Part shown: positions 23,343 through 30,916 of the stretch, piece after piece | Numbering within the stretch: position 1 is the first letter of the stretch | Layout of the letters: the number at the start of each line of letters is the position of its first letter | Source of the DNA: Burkholderiaceae bacterium | Lineage (GTDB): Bacteria; Pseudomonadota; Gammaproteobacteria; Burkholderiales; Burkholderiaceae | Assembly: GCA_021166835.1 (NCBI GenBank) | Contig: JAJPEN010000021.1 | Coordinates: 1 to 31,426 of the forward strand | DNA: 31,426 nucleotides | Direction: 5' to 3' | The notes under the pieces: model-generated | The model's database searches: none | What the model was told of the DNA's origin: nothing | Seen by the model: only the letters and a program-made list of their open reading frames with translations | Position numbers and translations under genes: made by a program

Positions 23343-24362
23343 TCAGGACCTCGGCGAGCCGCTCGCGCTTTGCGACGTCGGGGCGGTGCTGCTGCCCTGC
23401 GATTGCGCCGCCGCCGTGCTTCCGCTCTGCTGCGCCCACGCCGGGTCGCTGAAGTCCGGCCAGCGGTTCGAGGCGAAAGCGTGCGACATGTCGATGCGAT
23501 CGGGCGAGGTCTGGATCACCAGCTTGTCGTGCTTCTCGCCGCTCACCGTGATGTCGCTCAGCGGAATCGCGACCAGCTTGCCGTCGGTCTGCTTCGCCCA
23601 CGAGTCGTCGAAGTCGGCGATCGCGTATTCGACGTTTCCGCTGTTCGAGTCGACGATCAGATCCTCGATCTCGCCGGCATCCTTGCCCTTGGCGTCGTCG
23701 AAGTTCTTGCCGATCAGGTCGCTCGCGCGAACGAGCGGGCCCGCCTGCTCGCCGTCGTGCCGGCTGCCGGCGCCGTAGTACTTGTCGACCTCGCTGCTGT
23801 ACTTGCCGTTGCTGGCGAAGTCGGGCCACTTGTTCTTGTCGAAGCCGGGCGCCTTGTCGAGCTGCTCCTTGTTCACGTTCATCACCAGCTTGTCGCTGTT
23901 CCTGCCGCTGGTCTCGACCATCGACATCGGATAGGCGAACAGCTTGTCGCCGATGCCCAGCACGCCGCCGTGCGACAGAACGACGTAGCGCACGCGCTCG
24001 TTGCGCGTGTCCACCATCATGTCCTTGATCTCGCCGATGTTGTCGCCGTTGGCGTTCTCGACGTTGGCGCCGATGATCCTGCTCGCGCGCATCGCGTGCG
24101 GCTGGGTTATCGAGTTCGCGCTGACGCCGCTGCGCGCGTTGTCGTTCGTGCTCGCGTTTGCCTGCGTGCGGTCGGAGCCGGACGAGGCTTGCGAATTGCC
24201 GGACATCGCGCTACCGGAAGGCGTGGCGGTGTTCGACGACGATGCGCTCGGGCTGCTGCTGGGGCTCGAAGTGCTGTTCGACTGCGCGAAGGTCGCGCCG
24301 CTGAAGGCCAGAGCCGAGAACAGCACGCCCGCGGAGATGAGGTGTCTTCCTTTCGGGTTCAT
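23343..24362 (-). CDS. Secreted protein with two PRC-barrel domains
   Basis: 339 residues: a signal peptide (about 1-26, ending TFAQ), a long Ser/Asn/Ala-rich low-complexity region (27-85), and two PRC-barrel domains. The first is at about 90-165 (ASRIIGANVENANGDNIGEIKDMMVD), the second at about 210-290 (ASDLIGKNFDDAKGKDAGEIEDLIVD). A Ser/Gln/Ala tail follows. PRC barrels are small beta domains in photosynthetic reaction centre H subunits and RimM. Secreted double-PRC proteins are common in Betaproteobacteria, often stress-linked, without an established function. ATG 24362 follows TAGGAGAA. A strong terminator follows, so it is a single-gene unit. Confidence 0.9.
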   Translation of the reverse strand: MNPKGRHLISAGVLFSALAFSGATFAQSNSTSSPSSSPSASSSNTATPSGSAMSGNSQASSGSDRTQANASTNDNARSGVSANSITQPHAMRASRIIGANVENANGDNIGEIKDMMVDTRNERVRYVVLSHGGVLGIGDKLFAYPMSMVETSGRNSDKLVMNVNKEQLDKAPGFDKNKWPDFASNGKYSSEVDKYYGAGSRHDGEQAGPLVRASDLIGKNFDDAKGKDAGEIEDLIVDSNSGNVEYAIADFDDSWAKQTDGKLVAIPLSDITVSGEKHDKLVIQTSPDRIDMSHAFASNRWPDFSDPAWAQQSGSTAAAQSQGSSTAPTSQSASGSPRS

Positions 24363-24605
24363 GAATTTCTCCTACATTGCGCCGGGGCGGAATCCCGGAC
24401 CAGAACCCTGCAAAACGCAATGTCCGTACCCGTGGCCGTGCGGGAGGAGAGGCAAGCATTACGCGATCGAGGAACCGATTTGCCGCAGCTCGCGCGCTGC
24501 CGTTCTTGCCTGACCGCGGGGTAAGCGGGGCTACGCGCTCTGATTCGCCGGTTGGCCGCAGGCCGGCTCGCAAGGGCTTCGATCGATCGCGACTATCGCG
24601 TCGAA
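24363..24605. other. Divergent intergenic region, PRC-barrel side
   Basis: This is the part of the 317-bp divergent gap nearest the PRC-barrel gene. It holds that gene's ribosome-binding site and presumably its promoter, but I cannot point to convincing -10/-35 boxes on the minus strand. No FNR-type box or further gene is visible. Confidence 0.4.
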
Positions 24606-24653
24606 TTGACAATGAATTGCGCCGAAGAATAAGATTCACTCTACATAAATCTT
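24606..24653 (+). promoter_or_regulatory. Ferredoxin promoter with candidate NsrR operator
   Basis: TTGACA (24606-24611) and TAAGAT (24630-24635), 18 bp apart, form a plausible sigma-70 promoter. Overlapping the -10 is an inverted repeat, TAAGATT (24630-24636) and AATCTTA (24648-24654). The 23-bp window 24631-24653 has half-sites AAGATTCACTC and ACATAAATCTT around a central T. The classical NsrR operator is two 11-bp half-sites, AAGATGYATTT-type, around one base. Each half matches at 8 of 11 positions and the outer AAGAT/ATCTT are perfect. Binding here would block RNA polymerase. Confidence 0.6.
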
Positions 24654-24679
24654 ATGACGGCCCAACGGGAGCGCATCCG

Positions 24680-25042
24680 ATGACCCACGTCGTCACCGAA
24701 GCCTGCATCGCCTGCAAACACACCGACTGCGTCGACGTCTGTCCCACCGACGCATTTCGCGCGGGCAAGAACATGCTCGTCATCGACCCGGACGAATGCA
24801 TCGATTGCGCGGTGTGCGTCGCCGAATGTCCGGTCGAGGCGATCTACGCCGAGGAAGACGTGCCGCCCGACCAGCAGGAATACCTGCAGTTGAACGCCGA
24901 CCTGGCCGGGCGCTGGCCGGTGATCTCGCGCAAGAAGCCCGCCCTGCCCGAAGCCGAACACTGGGGCGCCGTGCGCGACAAGCGCGCGATGCTCGACCCG
25001 CGCGCCGAGAACGAGGAATCGGACGAGAACCAGGCGGCGTGA
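24680..25042 (+). CDS. fdxA: 7Fe ferredoxin (FdxA type, 3Fe-4S plus 4Fe-4S)
   Basis: 120 residues closely matching Azotobacter-type ferredoxin I. Cys9, Cys17 and Cys50 should bind the 3Fe-4S cluster; Cys21, Cys40, Cys43 and Cys46 the 4Fe-4S cluster. The FdxA-specific tail QEYLQLNADLAGRWPVISRKK..LPEAEHW is present. The free cysteine that usually follows CPVDC is replaced by Ala (CPTDAF). It is a soluble low-potential electron carrier, perhaps supporting cluster repair or respiration under nitrosative stress. ATG 24680 has GGGAG upstream. The candidate NsrR operator in its promoter and the oxidase genes downstream suggest shared control. The distinctive hairpin at 25051 separates it from ccoN. 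Confidence 0.95.
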   Translation: MTHVVTEACIACKHTDCVDVCPTDAFRAGKNMLVIDPDECIDCAVCVAECPVEAIYAEEDVPPDQQEYLQLNADLAGRWPVISRKKPALPEAEHWGAVRDKRAMLDPRAENEESDENQAA

Positions 25043-25050
25043 ATGAGGCA

Positions 25051-25146
25051 GTGAAGGGTAAAGGGGGAAGGGTGAAGGGGAAAGCCCGCGACGCGACGGA
25101 ACCGCGCTCCGGTTTTCCCCTTCACCCTTGTCCCTTCTCCCTTCAC
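25051..25146. repeat. Long imperfect hairpin made of GTGAAGG-type repeats
   Basis: The left arm, 25051-25084, consists of GTGAAGGG-like units. The right arm, 25113-25146, is its near-perfect reverse complement (about 30 of 34 positions). A 28-bp GC-rich loop (25085-25112) separates them. Transcribed, it would fold into a stable stem between the ferredoxin stop and the ccoN start. It could act as a terminator, attenuator or mRNA-stability element, or be a mobile intergenic repeat. The same heptamer occurs at 3728-3755. Confidence 0.85.
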
Positions 25147-25170
25147 CTCTAACAACAAGGGAGACAGGAT

Positions 25171-26820
25171 TTGGACAGCGCCGTCGCCAGCCTGCTGGCC
25201 GCTTTCGTTCTTTCGATCCTCGGTCTGTTCGCTTTCATCTGGTCGCTGCGCAAGGGCCTGCTCGTCGAGAACCCGCGGGCGGCCAGCGTCATCTTCGCGC
25301 GCGGCGAGATCGGCCGCGCCGACGACCCGGCGCTCGACGACGGCGGACACGATGCGCTGCAGGCGCAGGTCACGCGCCTGGAGCCGCCTCCGGAGGCCAC
25401 CGACGCCTCGCAGCTGAACGCCCGCATCGAGGCCGATCGGTCCAGCGCCTTTCCGGTATTCCTGTTCATCGCCTTCGCCTGCCTGTGGCTGCTGGTCGGC
25501 TCGCTGGCCGGCGTGGTCGCGTCGATCAAGCTGCACGAGCCCGACTGGCTGGTCGACGCGGCGTGGCTCACTTTCGGGCGCATGCGCACCGTGCACCTGA
25601 ACGCGGTGATCTACGGCTTCGCGTCGAACGGCTGCCTGGCGGTGATCGTCTGGCTGCTGCCGCGCCTGCTGCGCACGCCGTTGCGCGGCGCGAGCTGGGC
25701 GATGCTCGGCGGCGCCTTCATCAATGCCGGCGTGGCCGCCGGCATCGGCGCGGTGGCCTCCGGGTGGTCCGACGGGATGGAGTTCCTCGAGATCCCGTGG
25801 CAGATCGACATCTTCATCTTCGCCGGCTTCGCGATGATCATCCTGCCGGCGCTGTTCACGCTGGCGAACCGCAAGGTCGACCACCTGTACGTCAGCGTCT
25901 GGTATTTCGGCGCGTCGCTGTTCTGGATCGCCGTGCTCTTCCTCGTCGCGAACCTGCCCGGCGTGCACTACGGCGTGCAGCAGGCGACGACCAACTGGTG
26001 GTACGGCCACAACGCGCTCGGCCTGTGGTTCACCCCGGTGAGCATCGGCGCGATCTACTACTTCCTGCCGAAGATCATCGGGCGCCCGATCCGCTCGTAC
26101 AACCTGTCGCTGCTCGGTTTCTGGACGCTGGCCTTCTTCTATCCGCAGGTGGGCGCGCACCACCTGATCGGCGGTCCGGTTCCCGGATGGCTCACCACGC
26201 TGTCGATCGTGCAGAGCGTGATGATGGTGATCCCGGTGATCGCGTTCACGATCAACCAGGGCGGCACGCTGTGGGGCCGCATGCACCTGGCGCGCTGGTC
26301 GCCCACGCTGCGCTTCATGATGTTCGGCGGACTGATGTATCTCGCTTCGTCGGTCGAGGGCTCGCTCGAGGCGCTGCGCAGCGTCAACGCCGTCGCCCAT
26401 TTCACGCACTTCACCGTCGCGCACGCGCACCTGGGCATGTACGCCTTCGTGTCGATGGTGCTGTTCGGCGCCGTCTACTTCATGCTGCCGCGCGTGCTCG
26501 CGCGCGAGTGGCCGTATCCGCGGCTGATCGACGTGCACTTCTGGCTCGCGTCGGTGGGCATCCTCGTCTACGTGATCGGCCTGTCGATCGGCGGCTGGCT
26601 GCAGGGCCTGGCGATGCTCGATGCGAGCCGCCCCTTCCTCGAGTCGGTCACGCTGACGATGCCATGGCTGCAGCTGCGCAGCGTCGCCGGCACCGCGATG
26701 ACGATCGGGCACTTCGTCTTCGTCGCCCACGTGCTCGCGATGGCGCTCGGCTTCGGGCCGCAGCGCTCGGGCGCCGCGCGTTTCTGGGATCCGGTGGGGA
26801 GGCTCGTTCATGGAAAATGA
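25171..26820 (+). CDS. ccoN: cbb3-type oxidase subunit I (CcoN) with CcoS-like N-terminal extension
   Basis: 549 residues, the catalytic heme-copper subunit of a C-family oxygen reductase. His142 (TVHLNAVIYG) and His420 or His418 (AHAHLGMYAF) ligate hemes. His280 (WWYGHNALG), His330 and His331 (GAHHL) are CuB ligands. Tyr324 in FFYPQVGAHH is six residues before the His pair, as is the cross-linked Tyr of known CcoN. No Glu follows the first CuB His, so this is an O2 reductase and not a NOR. Residues 1-60 (membrane helix, AFIWSLRKG, then ASVIFARGE) resemble the small assembly protein CcoS, normally separate. The start is TTG 25171 with GGGAG upstream. It overlaps ccoO by 11 bp. No ccoP, ccoQ, ccoG or ccoI is in the window. 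Confidence 0.93.
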   Translation: MDSAVASLLAAFVLSILGLFAFIWSLRKGLLVENPRAASVIFARGEIGRADDPALDDGGHDALQAQVTRLEPPPEATDASQLNARIEADRSSAFPVFLFIAFACLWLLVGSLAGVVASIKLHEPDWLVDAAWLTFGRMRTVHLNAVIYGFASNGCLAVIVWLLPRLLRTPLRGASWAMLGGAFINAGVAAGIGAVASGWSDGMEFLEIPWQIDIFIFAGFAMIILPALFTLANRKVDHLYVSVWYFGASLFWIAVLFLVANLPGVHYGVQQATTNWWYGHNALGLWFTPVSIGAIYYFLPKIIGRPIRSYNLSLLGFWTLAFFYPQVGAHHLIGGPVPGWLTTLSIVQSVMMVIPVIAFTINQGGTLWGRMHLARWSPTLRFMMFGGLMYLASSVEGSLEALRSVNAVAHFTHFTVAHAHLGMYAFVSMVLFGAVYFMLPRVLAREWPYPRLIDVHFWLASVGILVYVIGLSIGGWLQGLAMLDASRPFLESVTLTMPWLQLRSVAGTAMTIGHFVFVAHVLAMALGFGPQRSGAARFWDPVGRLVHGK

Positions 26821-27406
26821 AGCGAAACTGGCGGCGGGCGCCGCGGTCTCGCTCGGCATCGCCACGGCCGCGCTCGTCGTGCTGCCCTACGTGCAGGTGC
26901 GCGACGTCGAGCCGCCGACGCAACTGAAGCCCTACACCGAAGCGCAGCTGCGCGGCCGACAGGTGTACATCGCCAACGGCTGCGTCTACTGCCACAGCCA
27001 GCAGCCGCGCGACCGCAATCTCGCGCCCGACGCCGAACGCGGCTGGGGCCGGCCTTCGGTTCCCGCCGACTACTCGTACGACCGCCCGCACCTGCTCGGC
27101 ACGATGCGCACCGGGCCCGACCTGCTGAACATCGGCGCGCGCCAGCCGAGCGCCGACTGGCACCTGGGGCACCTGTACCAGCCACGCGCCTACGTCGACG
27201 CATCGAACATGCCGGCCTACCCGTTCCTCTTCGTGCAGCGCGATCGCGCGCGCGACGACGATCGGGTCGTGTCGCTGCCCCCGGGCGCCGCGCCCGCCGG
27301 CAAGGTCGTGGTCGCCACGCGCGAGGCGCTCGACCTCGTCGAATACCTGCTCTCGCTCGATCGCACCTATCCGATCCTGCCGACGGCGAGCGCGGCAACC
27401 GAATGA
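26810..27406 (+). CDS. ccoO: cbb3-type oxidase monoheme subunit CcoO
   Basis: 198 residues: one N-terminal membrane helix (about 8-27) and a periplasmic heme-c domain with C58-x-x-C61-H62 in NGCVYCHSQQPRD, then RGWGRPSVPADYSYDRPHLLGTMRTGPDL, typical of CcoO, and axial Met134 in SNMPAYPFL. It passes electrons from the cytochrome c subunit to CcoN. It overlaps ccoN and is followed 10 bp later by the cytochrome c gene. Confidence 0.95.
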   Translation: MENEAKLAAGAAVSLGIATAALVVLPYVQVRDVEPPTQLKPYTEAQLRGRQVYIANGCVYCHSQQPRDRNLAPDAERGWGRPSVPADYSYDRPHLLGTMRTGPDLLNIGARQPSADWHLGHLYQPRAYVDASNMPAYPFLFVQRDRARDDDRVVSLPPGAAPAGKVVVATREALDLVEYLLSLDRTYPILPTASAATE

Positions 27407-27416
27407 GGCCCTCGTC

Positions 27417-28019
27417 ATGCTGACCGATCCGCAGGCGCTGCCGCGCGCGCAGCAGCGCGAGCACGAGGAGCCTTCCGAAACGATCCGCCCGATTCCGGCG
27501 GTGGCCGCGCTGCTCACGCTGATGGCGGTGCTCTTCGGCGCGGGCTATATTCTGTTCTCCGAACCGTTCGGCAACGCCGAGCTGGGCGATCGACGCACTC
27601 TCTCCGATCTCGCTCCGGCGGTGGCCGCGGCGGGCGCCGGGGTGGACGGCAAGGCGCTGTATGCGGCACAGTGCGCCGCCTGCCATCAGCCCACCGGCAA
27701 GGGCGTGACGGGCGTCTTCCCGCCGCTCGACGGTTCCGAATGGGTCGACGGCAACGCGCGCGTCCTCGCCAACATCCTGCTGCACGGAATCGACGGAGAA
27801 ATCGAAGTGCTGGGCACGACATACAAGGGCGCGATGCCTTCGTTCCAGCGCCTGTCCGACGGCGAACTGGCCGCGATCGCGAGCTGGCTGCGCAGCCAGT
27901 GGTCGAATCGGGCCGAGCCGGTCGATGCTTCCGTGTTCGAGCAGGAAAGGGCGGCGCAGCGGCGAACGACGCCGTTCGAGAACGGCGGGCAACTGAAAGC
28001 CCTCGCCGCCGGCACGTAG
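27417..28019 (+). CDS. Membrane-anchored monoheme cytochrome c (in place of CcoP)
   Basis: 200 residues: a soluble N-terminus, one membrane helix (about 27-48) and one heme-c domain with C86-x-x-C89-H90 (QCAACHQPTGKGVTGVFPPL) and axial Met140 (YKGAMPSF). A charged tail follows residue 165. CcoP of ordinary cbb3 oxidases has two hemes and two helices; this protein has one of each. It takes the CcoP position in the operon and probably serves as the electron-input subunit. The domain resembles the cytochrome c subunits of small oxidase and alcohol dehydrogenase systems. Role by position: inference. Confidence 0.9.
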   Translation: MLTDPQALPRAQQREHEEPSETIRPIPAVAALLTLMAVLFGAGYILFSEPFGNAELGDRRTLSDLAPAVAAAGAGVDGKALYAAQCAACHQPTGKGVTGVFPPLDGSEWVDGNARVLANILLHGIDGEIEVLGTTYKGAMPSFQRLSDGELAAIASWLRSQWSNRAEPVDASVFEQERAAQRRTTPFENGGQLKALAAGT

Positions 28020-28021
28020 AA

Positions 28022-28051
28022 GAACGGAGAATGCGAGAACGGAGAATGCGA
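28022..28051. repeat. 15-bp perfect tandem duplication at the nsrR start
   Basis: GAACGGAGAATGCGA occurs twice in a row (28022-28036 and 28037-28051), ending at the nsrR ATG. Each copy has a GGAGA ribosome-binding site and an ATG that is out of frame with nsrR. The first ATG (28031) opens a 9-codon frame ending at 28060, overlapping the nsrR start. Confidence 0.9.
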
Positions 28052-28515
28052 TGCGCCTGACGATGATGACCGACTACGCGATGCGCCTGCTGATGTACGT
28101 CGCGCAACGGCCCGAGCGCCTGTGCACGATCGCCGAGGTGGCGCGCGCCTACGACATCTCCGAAGCGCACCTGATGAAGGTCACGCACCAGCTCGGGCTC
28201 GCCGGCTGGATCGAAACGGTGCGCGGCAAGGGGGGCGGCATGCGCCTGGCGCACCGGCCCGAGGACATCAACGTCGGCGCGGTCGTGCGTCGCATGGAGT
28301 CGGATTTCCACATCACCGAGTGCTTCGGCAAGTCGAGCCATTGCTCGCTCACCGGCAGCTGCGGACTCACCGGCATCCTGAACGAAGCCTTGCAGGCGTT
28401 CCTCGAGCGTCTCGACGCGCACACGCTGGCCGATGTCCTGCCGCCGGTCACCGGCGCTCCGCTCGAGATGGGTGAGCGCCCGCTGCGTCGAAGCGCGCGC
28501 GAACGCGCGGCGTAG
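28051..28515 (+). CDS. nsrR: NsrR, Rrf2-family nitric-oxide-sensing repressor
   Basis: 154 residues. An N-terminal winged helix (MRLTMMTDYAMRLLMYVA, ISEAHLMKVTHQLGLAGWIETVRGKGGGMRLA) is followed by three cysteines that bind an Fe-S cluster: Cys91, Cys98 and Cys104 (ECFGKSSHC then SLTGSC). NsrR binds DNA with its cluster intact and lets go when NO attacks it. The family is confirmed by the TDYA opening and LADVL near the C-terminus. The gene lies inside the oxidase operon, 32 bp after the cytochrome c gene, and a candidate operator overlaps the ferredoxin promoter 3.4 kb upstream. That would give autoregulation if transcription reads through. The ATG is preceded by the duplicated SD region. 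Confidence 0.94.
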   Translation: MRLTMMTDYAMRLLMYVAQRPERLCTIAEVARAYDISEAHLMKVTHQLGLAGWIETVRGKGGGMRLAHRPEDINVGAVVRRMESDFHITECFGKSSHCSLTGSCGLTGILNEALQAFLERLDAHTLADVLPPVTGAPLEMGERPLRRSARERAA

Positions 28516-28540
28516 CGCGCGCCTCGCGGCGTCGCCGGCC

Positions 28541-29251
28541 ATGCTGCGCACCGCGTTGGCCAGTTGCCTCGCCGTCATCCTCGCGTGGGCGGCGGCCGCC
28601 TGGCTGACGCACGATTTCCGCGTCTTCACTGCCGAGGGAGCGCGCCGCATCGAGGTGCGCGACCACCCGGTGAAAGCGCCGGCCGTCCAGGTCGCGGGTC
28701 CGGGCATCGACGACGTCGCGTTGCCGTTGCTGCTCGAGGAGCACGGGGGCGCGACGATCGTCGACTTCGTCTACACGCGCTGCGTCAGCGTCTGCGCGGC
28801 GCTGGGCAGCGGCTTCCAGCAATTGCAGGGGCGCATTGCCGCCGGGGAGGCGGCGGGTGCTGCAGCGGGCAACGCAGCGCGTAATGCACCGCGTGAGGCA
28901 CCGCATGAGGCACCGGACTACGCACCCGTGCGCCTGCTGTCGGTGAGCTTCGATCCGGCGCACGACGACATCGCCGCGCTCGCGCGCTACGCCGGCGAGC
29001 TGCACGCCGACCCCGACATCTGGCGTTTCGTCACGGTCCGCGACGCCGGCGCGCTCGACAGCCTGTTGCGCGCGTTTCGCGTGGTCGTCATCCCCGACGG
29101 CTTCGCCGGCTACGAGCACAACGCCGCGCTGCTCGTCGTCGACGCCGACGCGCGTCTCGTGCGCGCCTTCGACTACGACCAGCTCGAAGAGGCGCTGCAC
29201 TTCGCGCGCTCGCTCCCCAGGTCCGCGAAGACGGCGCGGGCAACGCGGTGA
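28541..29251 (+). CDS. SCO1/SenC-family copper chaperone-like protein
   Basis: 236 residues: an N-terminal membrane anchor (about 5-24) and a periplasmic thioredoxin fold. Copper ligands are Cys81 and Cys85 (DFVYTRCVSVCAALGS) and His193 (YEHNAALLVVDADARLV). SCO proteins deliver copper to oxidase centres (CuA in A-family oxidases, CuB in some cbb3 types). An Ala-rich insert (about 98-128) between the copper Cys motif and LLSVSFDPAHDD is built of 12-bp repeats. ATG 28541 lies 25 bp after nsrR; its stop overlaps the next ATG (TGATG). Its likely client is the CcoN here. Confidence 0.92.
   Translation: MLRTALASCLAVILAWAAAAWLTHDFRVFTAEGARRIEVRDHPVKAPAVQVAGPGIDDVALPLLLEEHGGATIVDFVYTRCVSVCAALGSGFQQLQGRIAAGEAAGAAAGNAARNAPREAPHEAPDYAPVRLLSVSFDPAHDDIAALARYAGELHADPDIWRFVTVRDAGALDSLLRAFRVVVIPDGFAGYEHNAALLVVDADARLVRAFDYDQLEEALHFARSLPRSAKTARATR
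28862..28921. repeat. 12-bp in-frame imperfect repeat in the SCO gene (5 units)
   Basis: Five 12-bp units of the form GCACCGCGTGAG run in frame, from GCAGCGGGCAAC at the start to GCACCGGACTAC at the end. They encode Ala-Ala/Pro-x-x repeats in a surface loop absent from ordinary SCO proteins. Confidence 0.8.
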
Positions 29252-29973
29252 TGCGGGCGCGCCCGCGTTTCGTCGCCGGCGCCACGCTCGCTGCCGGCTG
29301 CGTCTCGTGGCCGCTGCGCGATCTGCTCGAGGCCGGGATGGCCACGCACATGCTCGTGCAGTTTCCGTTGCTGCTGCTCGCCGGAGCGCTGCTGTACGCC
29401 TCGCGGCCGACGTCGGGCGATGCGCGCTTCGCGTCCGCCGACGAACCGGCCTGGAACCGGCTCGGCATCGCTGGCCTGGTCTTCGCCGCCTGCGTCCTCG
29501 CGCTGGGCATGATTCCGCGCCTGCTCGACCTGGCGCTGGTCGACGCGCGCGTCGAGGCGGCGAAAATCACCGCGCTGCTCGCCGCCGGTGCGGCGCTGCA
29601 CGCCTCGTGGCGCCGCGCCGGACTCGTCGTGCAGGGTTTCTTCCTCGGCAACGTGCTGCCGATGACCGCGGTAGTGGGTATGCTCTACCAGGACGCGCCG
29701 GCACGACTGTGCAACAGCTACCGGCTCGACGAGCAGGTGCTGGTCGGCACGCTGCTGGTCGCGCTGGCCGTCGCGCTGGCGCTCGGCTGGCTCGTCGCCG
29801 CGGGAATAAGGATGCATCGCGCCGAGAATATCGGGGCGCACGGCCCCGACGTGGCGTTACCCTCGACCTGCGCATCGGCGCCGCGGCTCGCCGCGTTCAC
29901 GGCGGGCGGCCCACACCACGAGGAACGATCATGGCCAGAGGACGCATCTACGACGACATCACGCAAACCGTAG
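29251..29973 (+). CDS. Polytopic membrane protein, possible oxidase assembly factor (CtaG/DUF1404-like)
   Basis: 240 residues with about five membrane helices in the first 185. [30 protein letters not shown] recalls the HMxQH-type helix of the caa3 assembly factor CtaG and DUF1404 proteins, but similarity is judged by eye. [18 protein letters not shown] is another notable segment. ATG 29251 overlaps the SCO stop (TGATG), so the two are coupled, and a role in copper-centre assembly is inferred. The last 50 or so residues are polar, lack recognisable pattern and overlap the cysK start by 43 bp. This end may be non-functional sequence read through to a late stop. Confidence 0.75.
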   Translation: MRARPRFVAGATLAAGCVSWPLRDLLEAGMATHMLVQFPLLLLAGALLYASRPTSGDARFASADEPAWNRLGIAGLVFAACVLALGMIPRLLDLALVDARVEAAKITALLAAGAALHASWRRAGLVVQGFFLGNVLPMTAVVGMLYQDAPARLCNSYRLDEQVLVGTLLVALAVALALGWLVAAGIRMHRAENIGAHGPDVALPSTCASAPRLAAFTAGGPHHEERSWPEDASTTTSRKP

Positions 29974-30914
29974 GCAACACTCCGCTCGTTCGGCTGCGGA
30001 AACTGGGCGAGGGCTTTCCCGGCGTCGTCCTCGTCAAGCACGAGGGCTTCAATCCATTCTCGTCGGTGAAGGACCGCATCGGCAACGCGATGGTCGAGGA
30101 CGCGATCCAGCGCGGCGCGCTCAAGCCCGGCATGGTGATCGTCGAGCCCACCAGCGGAAACACCGGTATCGGCCTGGCCTACACGGCGGTGGCGCGCGGC
30201 TTCCGCTGCGTGATCGTCATGCCCGACACGATGACGATCGAGCGCCGGCGCATGCTCGAGGCGCTCGGCGCCGTGCTCGTGCTCACCGAGGGCGCGAAAG
30301 GAATGAAGGGCGCGATCGCGCGCGCCGAGGAGATCCTCGCGAAGCTCGGTTCGCGCGGCTGGATGGCGCGCCAGTTCGACAATCCGGCCAACGCCGAGAT
30401 CCACTACCGAACGACCGGCCCGGAAATCTGGGAGGACACGGCGGGCAGCGTCGACGTCCTCGTCTCGGGCATCGGTACCGGCGGCACGATCACCGGCGCC
30501 GGGCGCTATCTGCGCGAGAAGAAGCCGTCGGTGAACATCGTCGCGGTCGAACCGGCCGAGAGCGCCGTGCTGTCCGGCGGCAGCCCCGGTCCACACAAGC
30601 AGCAGGGCTTGGGCGCGGGCTTCGTGCCCACCGTCCTCGACACGAAGATCTACGACGAGGTCGTGCGCGTGACCAACGACGACGCGATCGACACCGCACG
30701 CGTGCTCGCGCGCGAGGAGGGCATCTTCGGCGGAATTTCGGGCGGTTCGATCACCTGGGCGGCGCTGCAGATCGCCGGCCGCGCCGAGAACCGCGGCAAG
30801 ACGATCGTCTCGATCATCCCCGACTTCGGCGAGCGCTACCTGTCGAACCCGGTGTACGCGGACATGCCGAAGCCCGACGTCGCGGATCTCGCCGACGCGC
30901 TCGCGCAGAGCTGA
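29931..30914 (+). CDS. cysK: Cysteine synthase A (O-acetylserine sulfhydrylase)
   Basis: 327 residues. It makes L-cysteine from O-acetylserine and sulfide with PLP. Lys47 in [11 protein letters not shown] forms the Schiff base. TSGNTGIGL (74-82) binds the substrate carboxylate, and [15 protein letters not shown] is the phosphate-binding loop. [14 protein letters not shown] lies near the end. Length and motifs fit CysK better than CysM. ATG 29931 has GAGGAA upstream and lies inside the end of the membrane-protein frame. The adhC gene starts 2 bp after the stop, so these two are cotranscribed. Confidence 0.95.
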   Translation: MARGRIYDDITQTVGNTPLVRLRKLGEGFPGVVLVKHEGFNPFSSVKDRIGNAMVEDAIQRGALKPGMVIVEPTSGNTGIGLAYTAVARGFRCVIVMPDTMTIERRRMLEALGAVLVLTEGAKGMKGAIARAEEILAKLGSRGWMARQFDNPANAEIHYRTTGPEIWEDTAGSVDVLVSGIGTGGTITGAGRYLREKKPSVNIVAVEPAESAVLSGGSPGPHKQQGLGAGFVPTVLDTKIYDEVVRVTNDDAIDTARVLAREEGIFGGISGGSITWAALQIAGRAENRGKTIVSIIPDFGERYLSNPVYADMPKPDVADLADALAQS

Positions 30915-30916
30915 GG

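Noticed and set aside
25171..26820. CcoN homologue as a nitric oxide reductase because nsrR is adjacent
   Set aside because: Tyr324 is at the cross-linked-Tyr position and the Glu found four residues after the first metal-binding His in NORs is absent (Gly instead).
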